From: Thiohalocapsa sp. ML1
GTDB taxonomy: Bacteria > Pseudomonadota > Gammaproteobacteria > Chromatiales > Chromatiaceae
Length of the DNA stretch: 64,000 bases
Assembly: GCF_001469165.1 (NCBI RefSeq)
Contig: NZ_JABX01000002.1
Span: 62,001-126,000, forward strand
Reading direction: 5' to 3'
In this document: positions 10,187 to 18,648 of the stretch, in pieces
Layout: each line of letters begins with the position of its first letter
Numbering within the stretch: the stretch's first letter is position 1
Translations under genes and position numbers: made by a program
Notes under the pieces: generated by a model
Databases searched by the model: none
What the model saw: the letters and a program-made list of their open reading frames with translations, nothing else
What the model was told of the DNA's origin: nothing

Positions 10187-11374
10187 TTACCCGCGGGCGA
10201 CGCGCTGCCCCGAGGCAGCGGCAGCGCCCTCGCCGCAGCGCGGCCCCTGCTCGGGGTCCGCCGCGGCCGACGCCTCCGGCAGCGTCAGGATCATGTGCTG
10301 ATCGACGCTGTGCTGCCGGAGCGTGCCGGCCTTCACGAGCTTGCCGATGCGCATGTAAAGCCCGGATATACTGACGCCGTCGTCGGCGCCGAAGTGCCGC
10401 TCCTTGAGCGCCCGCGCGAGGTCGCTGCGCGACATCGCGCCGTTGGCGAGCAGGGCGCTGCTCAAGGGCGCAAGGACGGCTTCCTCGGGCTCCAGCCTAG
10501 GCCTAGGTCCGGGCCTCGGCACGCGCGTCGCCGGCATCGCGGCGGCTGCTTCTGACTCTGGCGCCACCGGCGGTCGTCCCTTGGCGCTCAGCACGTAATC
10601 GCTGCACCCCGGGTCCATGCGGAGCGACAGGGACGCGTCCGTCGCAACCGCGGCCTTGAGGAAATCGCTGAAGCGCTTGAAGCCGAGCCTGCTCTCGTCG
10701 AAGCCCGTCTCGATCTGTCGCATCGTGACCTTGATCCGAGAGCTTTGCGCGCCGTTCCCTTTGGCGGCGAGCATCGCCAGTGCCCGGTGCAGCAGGCGCA
10801 TGGCGGTGCCCGGCACCTTGGTGGCGGCGGCGGCGGCCTGCGTGGGCGTCGGCTGGGGCGCGGTCTTGGGCTTGGTCTGTGCCTTGGGTGTGGCTTTGGG
10901 CTCGGGCGCTGGCGTCGGCGCTGCGGGCTGCAAAGGCGCGACCCGCAGCAGCTCATCCGCGTGCACCGCCAGGAGACCGCTCATGGTGGCCTCCACGGAC
11001 GCGATGATGACGCGTTTGCCGTGCTCGCGCAGCTTCACCAGCAGCGGCGTGAAGTCGCTGTCGCCGGTTGCGATGACGAAGCCGTGGATATGCGGCAACG
11101 ACAGCGCGATCTCGACAGCGTCCACCACCAGCCTAATGTCGGCAGCGTTCTTGCGCGGCTTGCCGTGCGCGGGCAGCTCGATCAGCTCGATGCCGAGCGC
11201 CGCCAGCTCCGGCTTGCGCGCCGCGAATCGGCCCCAGTCGGCGTAGGCGCGCTTGATCAACGGCCGCCCGCGCGCACCGGCCGCGGCAAGGAGCCCGCCG
11301 ATGTCCAGGCGCGGGTCGGCGCCGACGTTCTCGAAGTCGATGAGGAGGGCCAGATTCGGCCGTGCAGGCTCCAT
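10187..11374 (-). CDS. NYN-domain ribonuclease-like protein with OST-HTH/LOTUS-like repeats
   Basis: 395 residues. An N-terminal NYN (PIN-like) nuclease domain spans about 5-150, with acidic residues in LLIDFENVG, KNAADIRLVVDAVE and VIATGDSDFTPLL. A Pro/Ala/Lys linker follows at about 160-195, then two regions resembling OST-HTH/LOTUS domains (about 205-275 and 310-375), which bind RNA in related proteins. It probably acts on RNA in the cytoplasm. The ATG at 11374 is preferred; an earlier frame start at 11413 only adds a proline-rich tail. Confidence 0.85.
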   Translation of the reverse strand: MEPARPNLALLIDFENVGADPRLDIGGLLAAAGARGRPLIKRAYADWGRFAARKPELAALGIELIELPAHGKPRKNAADIRLVVDAVEIALSLPHIHGFVIATGDSDFTPLLVKLREHGKRVIIASVEATMSGLLAVHADELLRVAPLQPAAPTPAPEPKATPKAQTKPKTAPQPTPTQAAAAATKVPGTAMRLLHRALAMLAAKGNGAQSSRIKVTMRQIETGFDESRLGFKRFSDFLKAAVATDASLSLRMDPGCSDYVLSAKGRPPVAPESEAAAAMPATRVPRPGPRPRLEPEEAVLAPLSSALLANGAMSRSDLARALKERHFGADDGVSISGLYMRIGKLVKAGTLRQHSVDQHMILTLPEASAAADPEQGPRCGEGAAAASGQRVARG

Positions 11375-11443
11375 GGGGTGCTCGCTGCGGCGCGGTGGCG
11401 GTGCCCAAGGCACCGGCAGCGCGCCGCCGCGGGTCCGCTCAGC

Positions 11444-12532
11444 TCAGTGCTGCGGGCTCGGCTGCGCCGGCTCCGACACCGACGGAATCACGGTCCGCCC
11501 GGCGGTGTCCGGCAACCGCGGCATCGCGATCTCCGGAAACGCGCCGGTGAGGGCGCCCAGGAAGGCGACGAGGTCGGCCGCCTGCGCGTCGGTGAGGTCG
11601 CGGCCGAGCTGCGTCTTCGCCATCACGCGCACGGCCTCGTCGAGCGTCGGCACGGCGCCGTTGTGGAAGTACGGCGCGGTCAGCGCGATGTTGCGCAGCG
11701 TCGGCACCCGCCACAGGTGCTTGTCGGCCTCGCTGCCGGTGGCCGCGAACCGGCCGGTGTCCGCGGTGAGGTCGTACTCGGCCTCGTAGGGGCTGCCGGG
11801 GATGGTCGGGAACTTCTGGTAGAAGCCCGTCCCCATCGGTAGCGCGGGGCCGTTGAAGTTGGCCCCCGAGTGGCAGGCGGTGCAGCCGACCTCGGCGAAG
11901 GTCACCAGGCCGCGCACCTGATCCTCCGTCATCGCCTTGTGCTCGCCCTTGATGAAGCGGTCGTAAGGGCTGTTCGGCGTAATCAGCGTGCGCTCGAAGG
12001 CCGCGACGGCGCGGGCCGCGTTGTTCGCCGTGACCGGGCTCGGGTCATCCGGGAAGGCGGCCTCGAACAGCGGGATGTAGCCGTCGATCTGCCGTAAGCG
12101 CGCCATGGCCGCGTCCAGGCTCGCCATGCCCATCTCGACCGGGTTCACCACCGGGCCCTTGGCCTGATCCTCCAGCGTCGCGGCGCGGCCGTCCCAGAAC
12201 TGCACCGTGTGGAAGGCGGCGTTCCAGACCGTCGGTGCGCTGCGGCTGCCGCGGGCGTCATGAAAGCCGATGGAATTCGGCCGGTTGTCGTCGCCGCCGG
12301 CCATCAGGTTGTGGCAGGAATTGCAGGAAATGTTGCCGTCCGCCGAGAAGCGCGGGTCGAAGTAGAGCGCCTTGCCCAGCTCGATCTTCGCCGGGCTCTG
12401 CGGGTTGTCGGCGGGGATCGGCGGCGTGTCGGGCAGCGCCTCCCAGCGCGCGCCGACGGCAACAGAGGCCGACAGCGCGGCGGCAACGGCGAGCAGCGCG
12501 CCAGTGATCAGGACCGGGGTGCGAGCGGACAT
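11444..12532 (-). CDS. Di-haem cytochrome c peroxidase (CcpA/MauG family)
   Basis: 362 residues with an N-terminal signal sequence (about 1-28) and two c-type haem sites, CNSCH near residue 72 and CTACH near 220. Spacing and the motif ELGKALYFDPRFS fit bacterial di-haem peroxidases, which reduce hydrogen peroxide in the periplasm with electrons from small cytochromes. A strong AAGGAG site lies a few bases before the ATG. MauG-like oxidases share the fold, so the substrate is not certain. Confidence 0.92.
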   Translation of the reverse strand: MSARTPVLITGALLAVAAALSASVAVGARWEALPDTPPIPADNPQSPAKIELGKALYFDPRFSADGNISCNSCHNLMAGGDDNRPNSIGFHDARGSRSAPTVWNAAFHTVQFWDGRAATLEDQAKGPVVNPVEMGMASLDAAMARLRQIDGYIPLFEAAFPDDPSPVTANNAARAVAAFERTLITPNSPYDRFIKGEHKAMTEDQVRGLVTFAEVGCTACHSGANFNGPALPMGTGFYQKFPTIPGSPYEAEYDLTADTGRFAATGSEADKHLWRVPTLRNIALTAPYFHNGAVPTLDEAVRVMAKTQLGRDLTDAQAADLVAFLGALTGAFPEIAMPRLPDTAGRTVIPSVSEPAQPSPQH

Positions 12533-12779
12533 CGGGACTCTCCTTGCGGGTTCGGGCTCGGGACGAGGGTCGCGTCGCCGGCCGGCTTGGGTGCCTACCG
12601 GACGTGCCCGTCGGGGAGCAACCTAGCCGCGTCAGGCGGCGGGCTCATTGACCTTTGTCACGGGGCAGCGGATCGGCGTTGCCGCCGGCAAGCGGGACGG
12701 CCGGCGCGCGGCACGACCGGTGGCGGCTTGGGTGCGGTGCCGTCGCTGCGTGCGCAGGCGGGCAGCCGCGCGCACCCGC

Positions 12780-15488
12780 TCAGCCGCCCTTGCCCGACCA
12801 GCCGCCCTTGCCCGACCAGCCGCCGCGCAGGCGCGCGATGCGCGCATCCGCCGCCAGCACGCGGCTGCACGTCTCCCACGCGACGGGCTGCACGGCCGTC
12901 CAGCGGAGCGCGAAGGGGTGCTGCGCGGGCACCGCGTCGATGGTCGCTCGGGCGCGGTCCAGCTCGCCCAGCGCGACGTCGATCCACACCGCCTCGAGCA
13001 CGTCCGGCAGTTGACCGAACAGGCTTGCGATCTGCTCCAGCCGAGACGACAGCAGCGCGTGCACCCGGTCCTCCACGGAGCCCGCATAGCGCAGATTGCA
13101 GATGTCCACGGTCTGCCGGCGCTGGCCGATGCGCTGGATGCGGCCCTTGCGCTGCTCCAGCCGCGACGGGTTCCACGGCAGATCGACGTTGATCAGGGTG
13201 CCGAGGCGCTGGAGATTCAGCCCCTCGGAGGCGGCATCGGTACCGAGCAGCAGCCGGATCTCGCCATCGCGCACCTGGTCTTTCAGCAGCTCCCGCTGCC
13301 GGCGCTGGAACACCCCGCCCTGCATCAGCCCGGAGCGATCCGATCCCGCATAGATGCCGATGGGCTCGTCCGGCAGCGCCGCGCTCAGTTGCTCCGCGAG
13401 CCAATACACCGAATCGTAATACTGGCTGAACAGGATGCAGCCAAGCTCGAGCCAGTCTTGTTCGAGCAACAGCCCGCGCACGGCGGCGAGCTTCGGGTCC
13501 TGCTCGCGGGTGGCCGCGAGCGCCCGCAGAAAGCGCTCCAGTAGCTCGCGCTCCGGCCCGGTGAGGCTCGTCAGCTCGGCGAGCGTCTCCTCGTCGTCCT
13601 CGTCGTCGTCGAGCCGCCCCCAGTCGTTCAGGAGCCGCTCCACGGTGCGCCGGCCCGCCTCCATGGTGCTGCCGACGCGGCGCAGAAGCATGGTGCGGAA
13701 GAAGCCGGCATTGCTGCGCTCCGCGAGCCGCGTGCAGAAGTCTTCCGCGAGCCGGTAGGCATCCTCGAGAAACGGCGGCAGCCGGATGGCGTCCGCATCG
13801 CCGTCGCCGTGCAGCCGCACGCGCACCGGCCGCAGCAGCGGCTCACCCGTCTCCGGGTCCGGGGTCGTCTCCAGGTACTCGCGCGTGCGCAGCACGATGT
13901 GCCGGATGAACGGGTTGGCGTGCTGCACGAAGCGCGGAAAGACCCGGCGCACCCGCGCCCGGTCCGGTGCGCCGAGGCGCTGAAAGCTCTCGCCATCGGC
14001 GCAGCAGTCGGCATCCGCCATGCGCAGCGCGCGCCGCAGTGCGGTGTAGTCCGGGCCTTCCGCCGCCGGCGGCAGCGGGTTGCGCATCCAGGCCCACATG
14101 CCGAGCTCATCCGTCGGCAGCTCGGCGCGGCCGAGCAGCAGCTCGATGGCCTGCTTCGGCTTGCGCCAGGGGCTGCCGATGCGGCCCAGCACGGCGTCGC
14201 AGCCGCGGCCCAGGGCGTCCAGCAGGTCCCAGGCCTCGATGGGGTGCAGTTGCACCGGCGTTGCGGTGGCGAGCAGCAGGCTCTTGGTGCGCGGCGCGAT
14301 GTCCCACAGAAAGCGCAGCAGGTTGTTCGGCTGCGCCGGCTGGTAGACGTTTTGCGGCGACAGGTTGCGGCGGCGCGCCCGGTGCGCCTCGTCCAGGATC
14401 ACGCACTCGAAGTCCATGTGCCGGAGCCGGTCCGCCGCCTCCGAGCCCGCCGTGATGAGCCCCGTGGAGACGATACCGACCCGCCGCGGGCAGCGACGGA
14501 TGGCCTCGGCGCCCGCCGCCGGGTGCTCGACGCCATGCTCGTCGCACCATCCGGCGCCGGTCCAGACCGCGGAGGGCATGTCCAAGAGGCTCGCCATCTC
14601 CCGCTGCCATTGCCAGATCAGCGGCTTCGGCGCCAGGATCAATACGGGCTTGGTGCCGAGCAGCGCCATCAACTGCGCCGCCAGCGCGAGCTGGATGGTC
14701 TTGCCGAGGCCGACCTGGTCCGCCAGCACCAGGCGCGCGCCGTGCGGCCCGCGGTGGGCATCGAAGGCGAGCTTGACGAAGTGCTTCTGGTGCGCCCACA
14801 GCCCATCCTCGCGGCGGTACAGCGGCAACTCTACGATGGGTGCGGCGGGCTCCGGCGCGGCCTGCCAGTCGGCAACGTCCGGCACCACGACACGGGCGGC
14901 GATCCGCGCGATGTCCTGCACCACCGCCTCGCTCAGATCCAGCGCGAAGGGGGACTCCCACAGCGCGTCGAACTCCTGCTGCACCCAGTCCACGGCCTTC
15001 GGGTCGTCGTCCTCCCACAAGAGCTCGTAGTTCAGCCGCCAGGCGGTCTTGGACTCGTTGACGCTGCCGAGGAAGGCGCGCCGGCTGCCGTCCGCGGCGC
15101 TGATGACGCCGGCCTTGCCGTGGATCAGGCCGAAGTGGGCATCGGGCAGCACCCGGACCTTGAGCTTGCCGCTCGTTAGAAACCCGTGCAGGCGCGCGAA
15201 GCGCGGGCGGGCCGCGTCCGGCAGCCGCTCCGGCTCGCTCGCGCACCACTCGCGGCGCAGCGCCGCCTGCGCCGCGCGCTGCGCGATCTGCACGTCGCGC
15301 GGGTCCACCACGGAGTTGCAGACCATGCGCACTTGGCCCGCCACCTGTTCCAGCGCCTCCCCGGCGACCTCCAGGATCGATGATGAGAAAAAGCCCGCGA
15401 TGCGGTCGTAGGCCAGCGCGCCGGCCAGGCGGTCATTCAGAAAGTGTCGGTCCAGGCGTTGGAGGCGGGAGCTGAAGCGGGTGATCAT
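12780..15488 (-). CDS. SNF2-family helicase with N-terminal PLD-like domain (anti-phage type)
   Basis: 902 residues. The first 190 resemble a phospholipase D-like nuclease half with an HGK core (LIHGKAGVI). The helicase core follows: Walker A VGLGKT near residue 260, DEAH (ILDEAHRARRR) near 370, and motifs V and VI GTDAASEGLNLQ and QRKGRIQRIGQ near 750-790. This PLD-SNF2 architecture is found in anti-phage loci beside DUF499 ATPases and DUF1156 methylases, pieces of which lie upstream on this strand. The frame is complete. The last residues are a doubled GWSGKG, which looks like a recent 18-base duplication. Confidence 0.9.
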   Translation of the reverse strand: MITRFSSRLQRLDRHFLNDRLAGALAYDRIAGFFSSSILEVAGEALEQVAGQVRMVCNSVVDPRDVQIAQRAAQAALRREWCASEPERLPDAARPRFARLHGFLTSGKLKVRVLPDAHFGLIHGKAGVISAADGSRRAFLGSVNESKTAWRLNYELLWEDDDPKAVDWVQQEFDALWESPFALDLSEAVVQDIARIAARVVVPDVADWQAAPEPAAPIVELPLYRREDGLWAHQKHFVKLAFDAHRGPHGARLVLADQVGLGKTIQLALAAQLMALLGTKPVLILAPKPLIWQWQREMASLLDMPSAVWTGAGWCDEHGVEHPAAGAEAIRRCPRRVGIVSTGLITAGSEAADRLRHMDFECVILDEAHRARRRNLSPQNVYQPAQPNNLLRFLWDIAPRTKSLLLATATPVQLHPIEAWDLLDALGRGCDAVLGRIGSPWRKPKQAIELLLGRAELPTDELGMWAWMRNPLPPAAEGPDYTALRRALRMADADCCADGESFQRLGAPDRARVRRVFPRFVQHANPFIRHIVLRTREYLETTPDPETGEPLLRPVRVRLHGDGDADAIRLPPFLEDAYRLAEDFCTRLAERSNAGFFRTMLLRRVGSTMEAGRRTVERLLNDWGRLDDDEDDEETLAELTSLTGPERELLERFLRALAATREQDPKLAAVRGLLLEQDWLELGCILFSQYYDSVYWLAEQLSAALPDEPIGIYAGSDRSGLMQGGVFQRRQRELLKDQVRDGEIRLLLGTDAASEGLNLQRLGTLINVDLPWNPSRLEQRKGRIQRIGQRRQTVDICNLRYAGSVEDRVHALLSSRLEQIASLFGQLPDVLEAVWIDVALGELDRARATIDAVPAQHPFALRWTAVQPVAWETCSRVLAADARIARLRGGWSGKGGWSGKGG

Positions 15489-15528
15489 GCTGCCATAAGG
15501 CTTGGTTACTCGCGGTACGCGGGGCTCT

Positions 15529-15558
15529 GATGGGCACGCTGCGCTTTGCCCATCCTAC
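15529..15558. repeat. REP-like palindrome, copy 1
   Basis: A hairpin with arms ATGGGCA and TGCCCAT. Read on the minus strand it starts TAGGATGGGCAAAGCGCAGC. It matches the element at 18649-18681 over most of its length. Its edge covers the stop codon of the broken parE. Confidence 0.75.
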
Positions 15559-15852
15559 GGACTGATACGCCGACGCCAATAATCCGGTCGACGCCGCTGA
15601 TCCGCGACCGCGATGACGTGGATGGCTTTACCGGTGTTTTCGTACAGCACGGCAAACGGGAATCGCCGCACCAAGCGGCGCCGCAGACGAGCGGAGATCG
15701 GCGAGCCCGCATCGGGGTTAGTCGCACGCCAGCTCGATACTGCGATAGACCTCCGCGGCGAAGTCGAGGCCGAGGCCGGGCCGGCACGCTTCGTAGAAGG
15801 CCACGGCGGCATCCAGCTCTGTGTCCGCATCGTCGTGAAGGAAGAATTTCAA
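15555..15852 (-). pseudogene. ParE-type toxin, frameshifted
   Basis: The N-terminal half (KFFLHDDADTELDAAVAFYE) and the C-terminal half (RRRLVRRFPFAVLYENTG) of a RelE/ParE toxin lie in two frames. The break is at about 15715-15720, where GAC TAA CCCC has one base too many; removing it joins the halves into a 98-residue protein of normal length. Translation would start at TTG 15852, overlapping the antitoxin stop. ParE toxins inhibit gyrase. The gene as read is inactive unless the extra base is a sequencing error. Confidence 0.82.
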
Positions 15853-16082
15853 CCGTGGTACTTGGCGCGCAGACGACGGAACGCCGCCTCGCCATCGACC
15901 AGCGTGCATTCCCCGGCATCCAGTCGCGCCAGACGGCGCTCGGCCTCGTCGCGCCAAGCCGCGTCGACCTGCGGGTCAGCGTCCGGATGCAGGCTTTCGA
16001 GCAGGGTATCCACCAGGCGCAGGCGTTCGCCCTCCGGCAGCGCCAGGGCGTCATGAAACAGGCCAGACTCACTTGGCTTCAT
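15849..16082 (-). CDS. Antitoxin of addiction-module (ParE-partner) family
   Basis: 77 residues of the short helical addiction-module antitoxin family: LPEGERLRLVDTLLESL, then DAAWRDEAERRLARLDAGE and a basic tail. In the family it binds and neutralises the RelE/ParE toxin encoded immediately downstream, here frameshifted. Stop and toxin start overlap (TTGA), implying translational coupling. The antitoxin itself is intact. Confidence 0.85.
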   Translation of the reverse strand: MKPSESGLFHDALALPEGERLRLVDTLLESLHPDADPQVDAAWRDEAERRLARLDAGECTLVDGEAAFRRLRAKYHG

Positions 16083-16105
16083 GTGTGATCTCCGTACGCA
16101 GCACC

Positions 16106-16141
16106 GTGATCTCGACAGTGATTTCGACAGTGATTTCGCTG
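16106..16141. repeat. Tandem 12-mer GTGATTTCGACA, three units
   Basis: Three consecutive 12-base units (GTGATCTCGACA, GTGATTTCGACA, GTGATTTCGCTG) sit between the addiction-module antitoxin and the TumA-like gene. The middle of each unit resembles the CGATTT hexamer at 5623-5664. Confidence 0.75.
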
Positions 16142-16166
16142 GTCATTCTACCGGCCGCGATCGGCT

Positions 16167-16532
16167 TCACGCCGCCAATGGCACCCGCAGGTCGATCTCA
16201 TCCCACGGCACCAAGACGCGCCCGCTCGCATCTGCCTCCAGGATGCCGAGGGCGCTCAAGGCCGCCAGGTGCTCGCGGATGTCTTCGCTCGACTGCCCGG
16301 CCAGCGCCGGCAGCTGCTCCGGTGCGAGCGGACCATGCCGGCGCACGAGCCGGATCAGCTCCCAGCGCGCCGACGTCAGGGTGGCCAGCAGCTCCGCAAG
16401 GCTCTCGAACCCGATGGATTCCGTCGGCATCACCGCCTCGCCGCGCCGGGCACGCTCCCAGATATCCGCGAACGCGTCCATGGCTGCCTGCGGCGTGGAG
16501 ACCTCGATGTGCAGAATGCGTGGATCAGTCAT
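16167..16532 (-). CDS. TumA-like antitoxin / HTH regulator
   Basis: 121 residues. The N-terminal part (ILHIEVSTPQAAMDAFADIW) and a winged-helix part (RWELIRLVRRHGPLAPEQL, then LAALSALGILEAD) match the HTH partner of DUF6516/TumE toxins. Its start overlaps the end of the toxin gene by eight bases, the usual toxin-first order. It should neutralise TumE and repress the operon. Confidence 0.8.
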   Translation of the reverse strand: MTDPRILHIEVSTPQAAMDAFADIWERARRGEAVMPTESIGFESLAELLATLTSARWELIRLVRRHGPLAPEQLPALAGQSSEDIREHLAALSALGILEADASGRVLVPWDEIDLRVPLAA

Positions 16533-16809
16533 TGTCGATGCTCCTGACGTCGGCCCAGAAATGGCGCAGCAACGAGCGCACGTCGGTGAAGCGATAAGGC
16601 TCCTCGCGCGCCCCGAGGTGCTTATGATCACCCTTGCCGCGCTCGTTGTCATAGCCGACCACACGAGCCCGGTCACGCACGTAAACCAGCCGATATTTGA
16701 GGCCGTGCGGCCAATGGATGCTGCGCTCGGGCAGCTCCCAAATGACCATCTCGATGAGGCCGCCACGGTAGGTCTGGCGGCGATGCAACAACTTCTTGGC
16801 CTTCTCCAT
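16525..16809 (-). CDS. TumE-family toxin (DUF6516)
   Basis: 94 residues with the DUF6516 core: YRLVYVRDRARVVGYDNERG, then KGDHKHLG and PYRFTDVRSLLRHFWADV. This family is the toxin of TumE-TumA type II modules. No damage is seen, so with the downstream antitoxin it is one of only two apparently complete toxin-antitoxin modules in the island. Confidence 0.82.
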   Translation of the reverse strand: MEKAKKLLHRRQTYRGGLIEMVIWELPERSIHWPHGLKYRLVYVRDRARVVGYDNERGKGDHKHLGAREEPYRFTDVRSLLRHFWADVRSIDND

Positions 16810-16859
16810 CGCACTTTGGCCTGGTGGGCGTGCTTCGTCTCACCCAGCCTGACCCATCT

Positions 16860-16984
16860 TTACACGCTGTCCTGCCGCAGCAGCCCGGCCAGCACCCGCG
16901 CCGCCTCGGCGTCGCCGCGCCAGTGCGCCATGGGCAGCCCGGACAGATACTCCGCCAGCCAGAAATCGCATAGGGCAGATACAA
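16860..16984 (-). pseudogene. Unassigned C-terminal gene remnant
   Basis: A frame without a plausible start reads FWLAEYLSGLPMAHWRGDAE and ends ARVLAGLLRQDSV before a TAA. Its composition is protein-like, unlike the shadow frames around it. It lies where a DUF433 partner toxin, or the tail of a lost defence gene, would be expected. I cannot assign a family. Confidence 0.35.
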
Positions 16985-17206
16985 TCAGGCCGCGCTCAAC
17001 ACCGGATGATCCAACTGGCGCGCAGCGTAAGCGAGCGCAGCGCTGATATCGGCGGCCTCCAGGTACGGATAATCGTCGAGGATCTCCTCGTTGCTGGCGC
17101 CGGCAGCCAGCAAATCCAGCACATCGGTGACGCGGACGCGCATGCCGCGGATGCAGGGCCGCCCGCCACAGACATTCGGGTCGATTGTGATGCGTTGCTC
17201 GCTCAT
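16985..17206 (-). CDS. DUF433 antitoxin-like protein
   Basis: 73 residues of the DUF433 HTH family (ITIDPNVCGGRPCIRGMRV, then ILDDYPYLEAADISAALAYA). DUF433 genes usually precede a PIN-like DUF5615 toxin. None follows here, only an unassigned gene tail, so this is probably an orphan antitoxin. The start at 17206 (MSEQRIT) is the family start; the frame extends further upstream. Confidence 0.85.
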   Translation of the reverse strand: MSEQRITIDPNVCGGRPCIRGMRVRVTDVLDLLAAGASNEEILDDYPYLEAADISAALAYAARQLDHPVLSAA

Positions 17207-17301
17207 GGGTGCTCCGAACGCTCCGTCTGCGCGACGGGTGCTTGACGTTGCGAATAGGCAGAGCATGGCGCCCCCTCGCGCGACGCGCAAGTGAGCTACA
17301 C

Positions 17302-17605
17302 GGCCTTGATCATCATTCCGGCCAAGCGGCGGGCATGGCAGGGGCCGAAGGAATGCGTCTGCTGTCCCGCACCATCAACGCAGCCACTGGCGCGACTGGA
17401 TCTCTCTGGTGACACCGCTCCCGCGGTGTCACCGCCTCCCGGCGCTCCGCGCCCACCCGCCGCGCTCGCTGTGCCAAGGCCGCTGCCGACCTTGTCGCCC
17501 CGTCACACCCCGCGGGGCGCAGAGCGCCGAAGAGCGCGTGACACCGCAGGAGCGGTGTCACGAGCAGGACCTCGGGTCATGGCGGCCGGAACGATGATTA
17601 AGGCC
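17302..17605. mobile_element. MITE-like inverted-repeat element, copy A (with nested insertion)
   Basis: 22-base terminal inverted repeats (left end GGCCTTGATCATCATTCC) pair with two mismatches. The interior has no gene. Compared with the 175-base copy at 36980-37154 (opposite orientation), this one carries about 129 extra bases between two GACACCGC palindromes. It lies directly beside the cut end of the DUF1156 fragment. No target-site duplication is evident. Confidence 0.8.
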
Positions 17606-17615
17606 TTTGGGATGA

Positions 17616-18338
17616 TCATGACCTCATTTCTCCCATATGACCGCGCGACCGACGCATGGCGGCGTTGTGCTCGATGCGCCAGTCCGTGATCTGCCGATCC
17701 ACCGCGGCAAAGACCCGCTGCTGTGCCTCGCGTACCCGGGCCGCCACCGCGGGCCCGCCGCCGACGATGTGGAGCGCGGCCCAGGTGAGCAGCGCCGCCA
17801 CCGGGTTCAGGTCCGAGCCGACGGCGTTGCAGCCGATGCGTGCGGCCTCGAAGGGCACGCTGCCGCCGCCGCAGAAGGCATCGCCCACCGTCGGCACATG
17901 GCCGAAGCGGCGCTCGCCGAGCACCCTCACCAAGGCCGGCAGGCTGTCCGCAGCGGTGCCCAGATGCGCGTTGATGGCCGCCCAGGCGTCGGCGTCCGGC
18001 CCCGGCACCTGCTCGGGGCGGTCGCAGTAGCCGAGCTTGTCGTCGTAGCTGAGGCGCTCGAACACCAGCTTCTGCAGGCGCTCGCGGTCGGCGGGCTCGA
18101 GGCCGGCGCGGAGCTTCGGGCGGGCCGGGTCCGCGTCGGGGCGGAACCAGTCGCGGCGTTCGGCCGGGCCCAGCAGGGCATAGACATCCTTCAGCGCGAT
18201 GGGCTTGGTCTTGCGCCGCCACAGGCCCGCGTCGTCCATGGTCAGCAGCTTCAAGAACACGCAAAGGGCAACGACGCCTTCGTCGCTGCCCTTGAGGTAG
18301 AAGGACAAAACACCCGTGTCCAACAGGACCGGCTTCAC
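17616..18338 (-). pseudogene. Chimeric frame: VapC N-terminus fused to a DUF1156 methylase fragment
   Basis: 240 codons. Residues 1-18 (MKPVLLDTGVLSFYLKGS) are the start of a PIN/VapC toxin. The rest is an internal piece of a DUF1156-type DNA methylase, with motif I DAFCGGGSVPFEA and SDLNPVAALLTWAAL near residues 155-195. Both outer parts of the methylase (normally several hundred residues more) are missing, and the right end stops near the MITE. The start codon overlaps the antitoxin stop (ATGA), so the chimera may still be translated. Neither activity is likely to survive. Confidence 0.8.
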
Positions 18339-18613
18339 CGCTCAGGCCGATCCGTGAATGCGGCTCGACGGCGCGCGAAGACCTCGTCGAGGAAGCCGGT
18401 AAGCTCCGCATCGGACATATCGGCCCAAGCACCCGCAAAGTCCTCCGCCGCGGTTGCACTACCGGGTTGAGAGTCTCCCGGGGCTGGCTCCAATGATGAA
18501 TCGGCGGCGGCCAAGTCCAAACGCAGGCCGTGCAGCAGCGCGTAAGCGCGCGGCAGGCCCTCATCCGGCAAGGCGGCGATTTCTTCGATCAGTTGTGCTC
18601 TGGAAATGGACAT
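18335..18613 (-). CDS. VapB-type antitoxin
   Basis: 92 residues. The N-terminal helical part (SRAQLIEEIAALPDEGLPRA) and an acidic C-terminal part (DMSDAELTGFLDEVFARRRA) resemble antitoxins that precede PIN toxins. Its stop overlaps the ATG of the VapC start below, which was cut after 18 residues. The antitoxin is intact but has no working partner. Confidence 0.72.
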   Translation of the reverse strand: MSISRAQLIEEIAALPDEGLPRAYALLHGLRLDLAAADSSLEPAPGDSQPGSATAAEDFAGAWADMSDAELTGFLDEVFARRRAAFTDRPER

Positions 18614-18648
18614 TTGGATCTTGCTCCTCCAAGCGCCGTATCGCCGTA

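Noticed and set aside
13809-15179. A 456-codon open frame on the plus strand
   Set aside because: Antisense to the SNF2 helicase gene, which has all helicase motifs.
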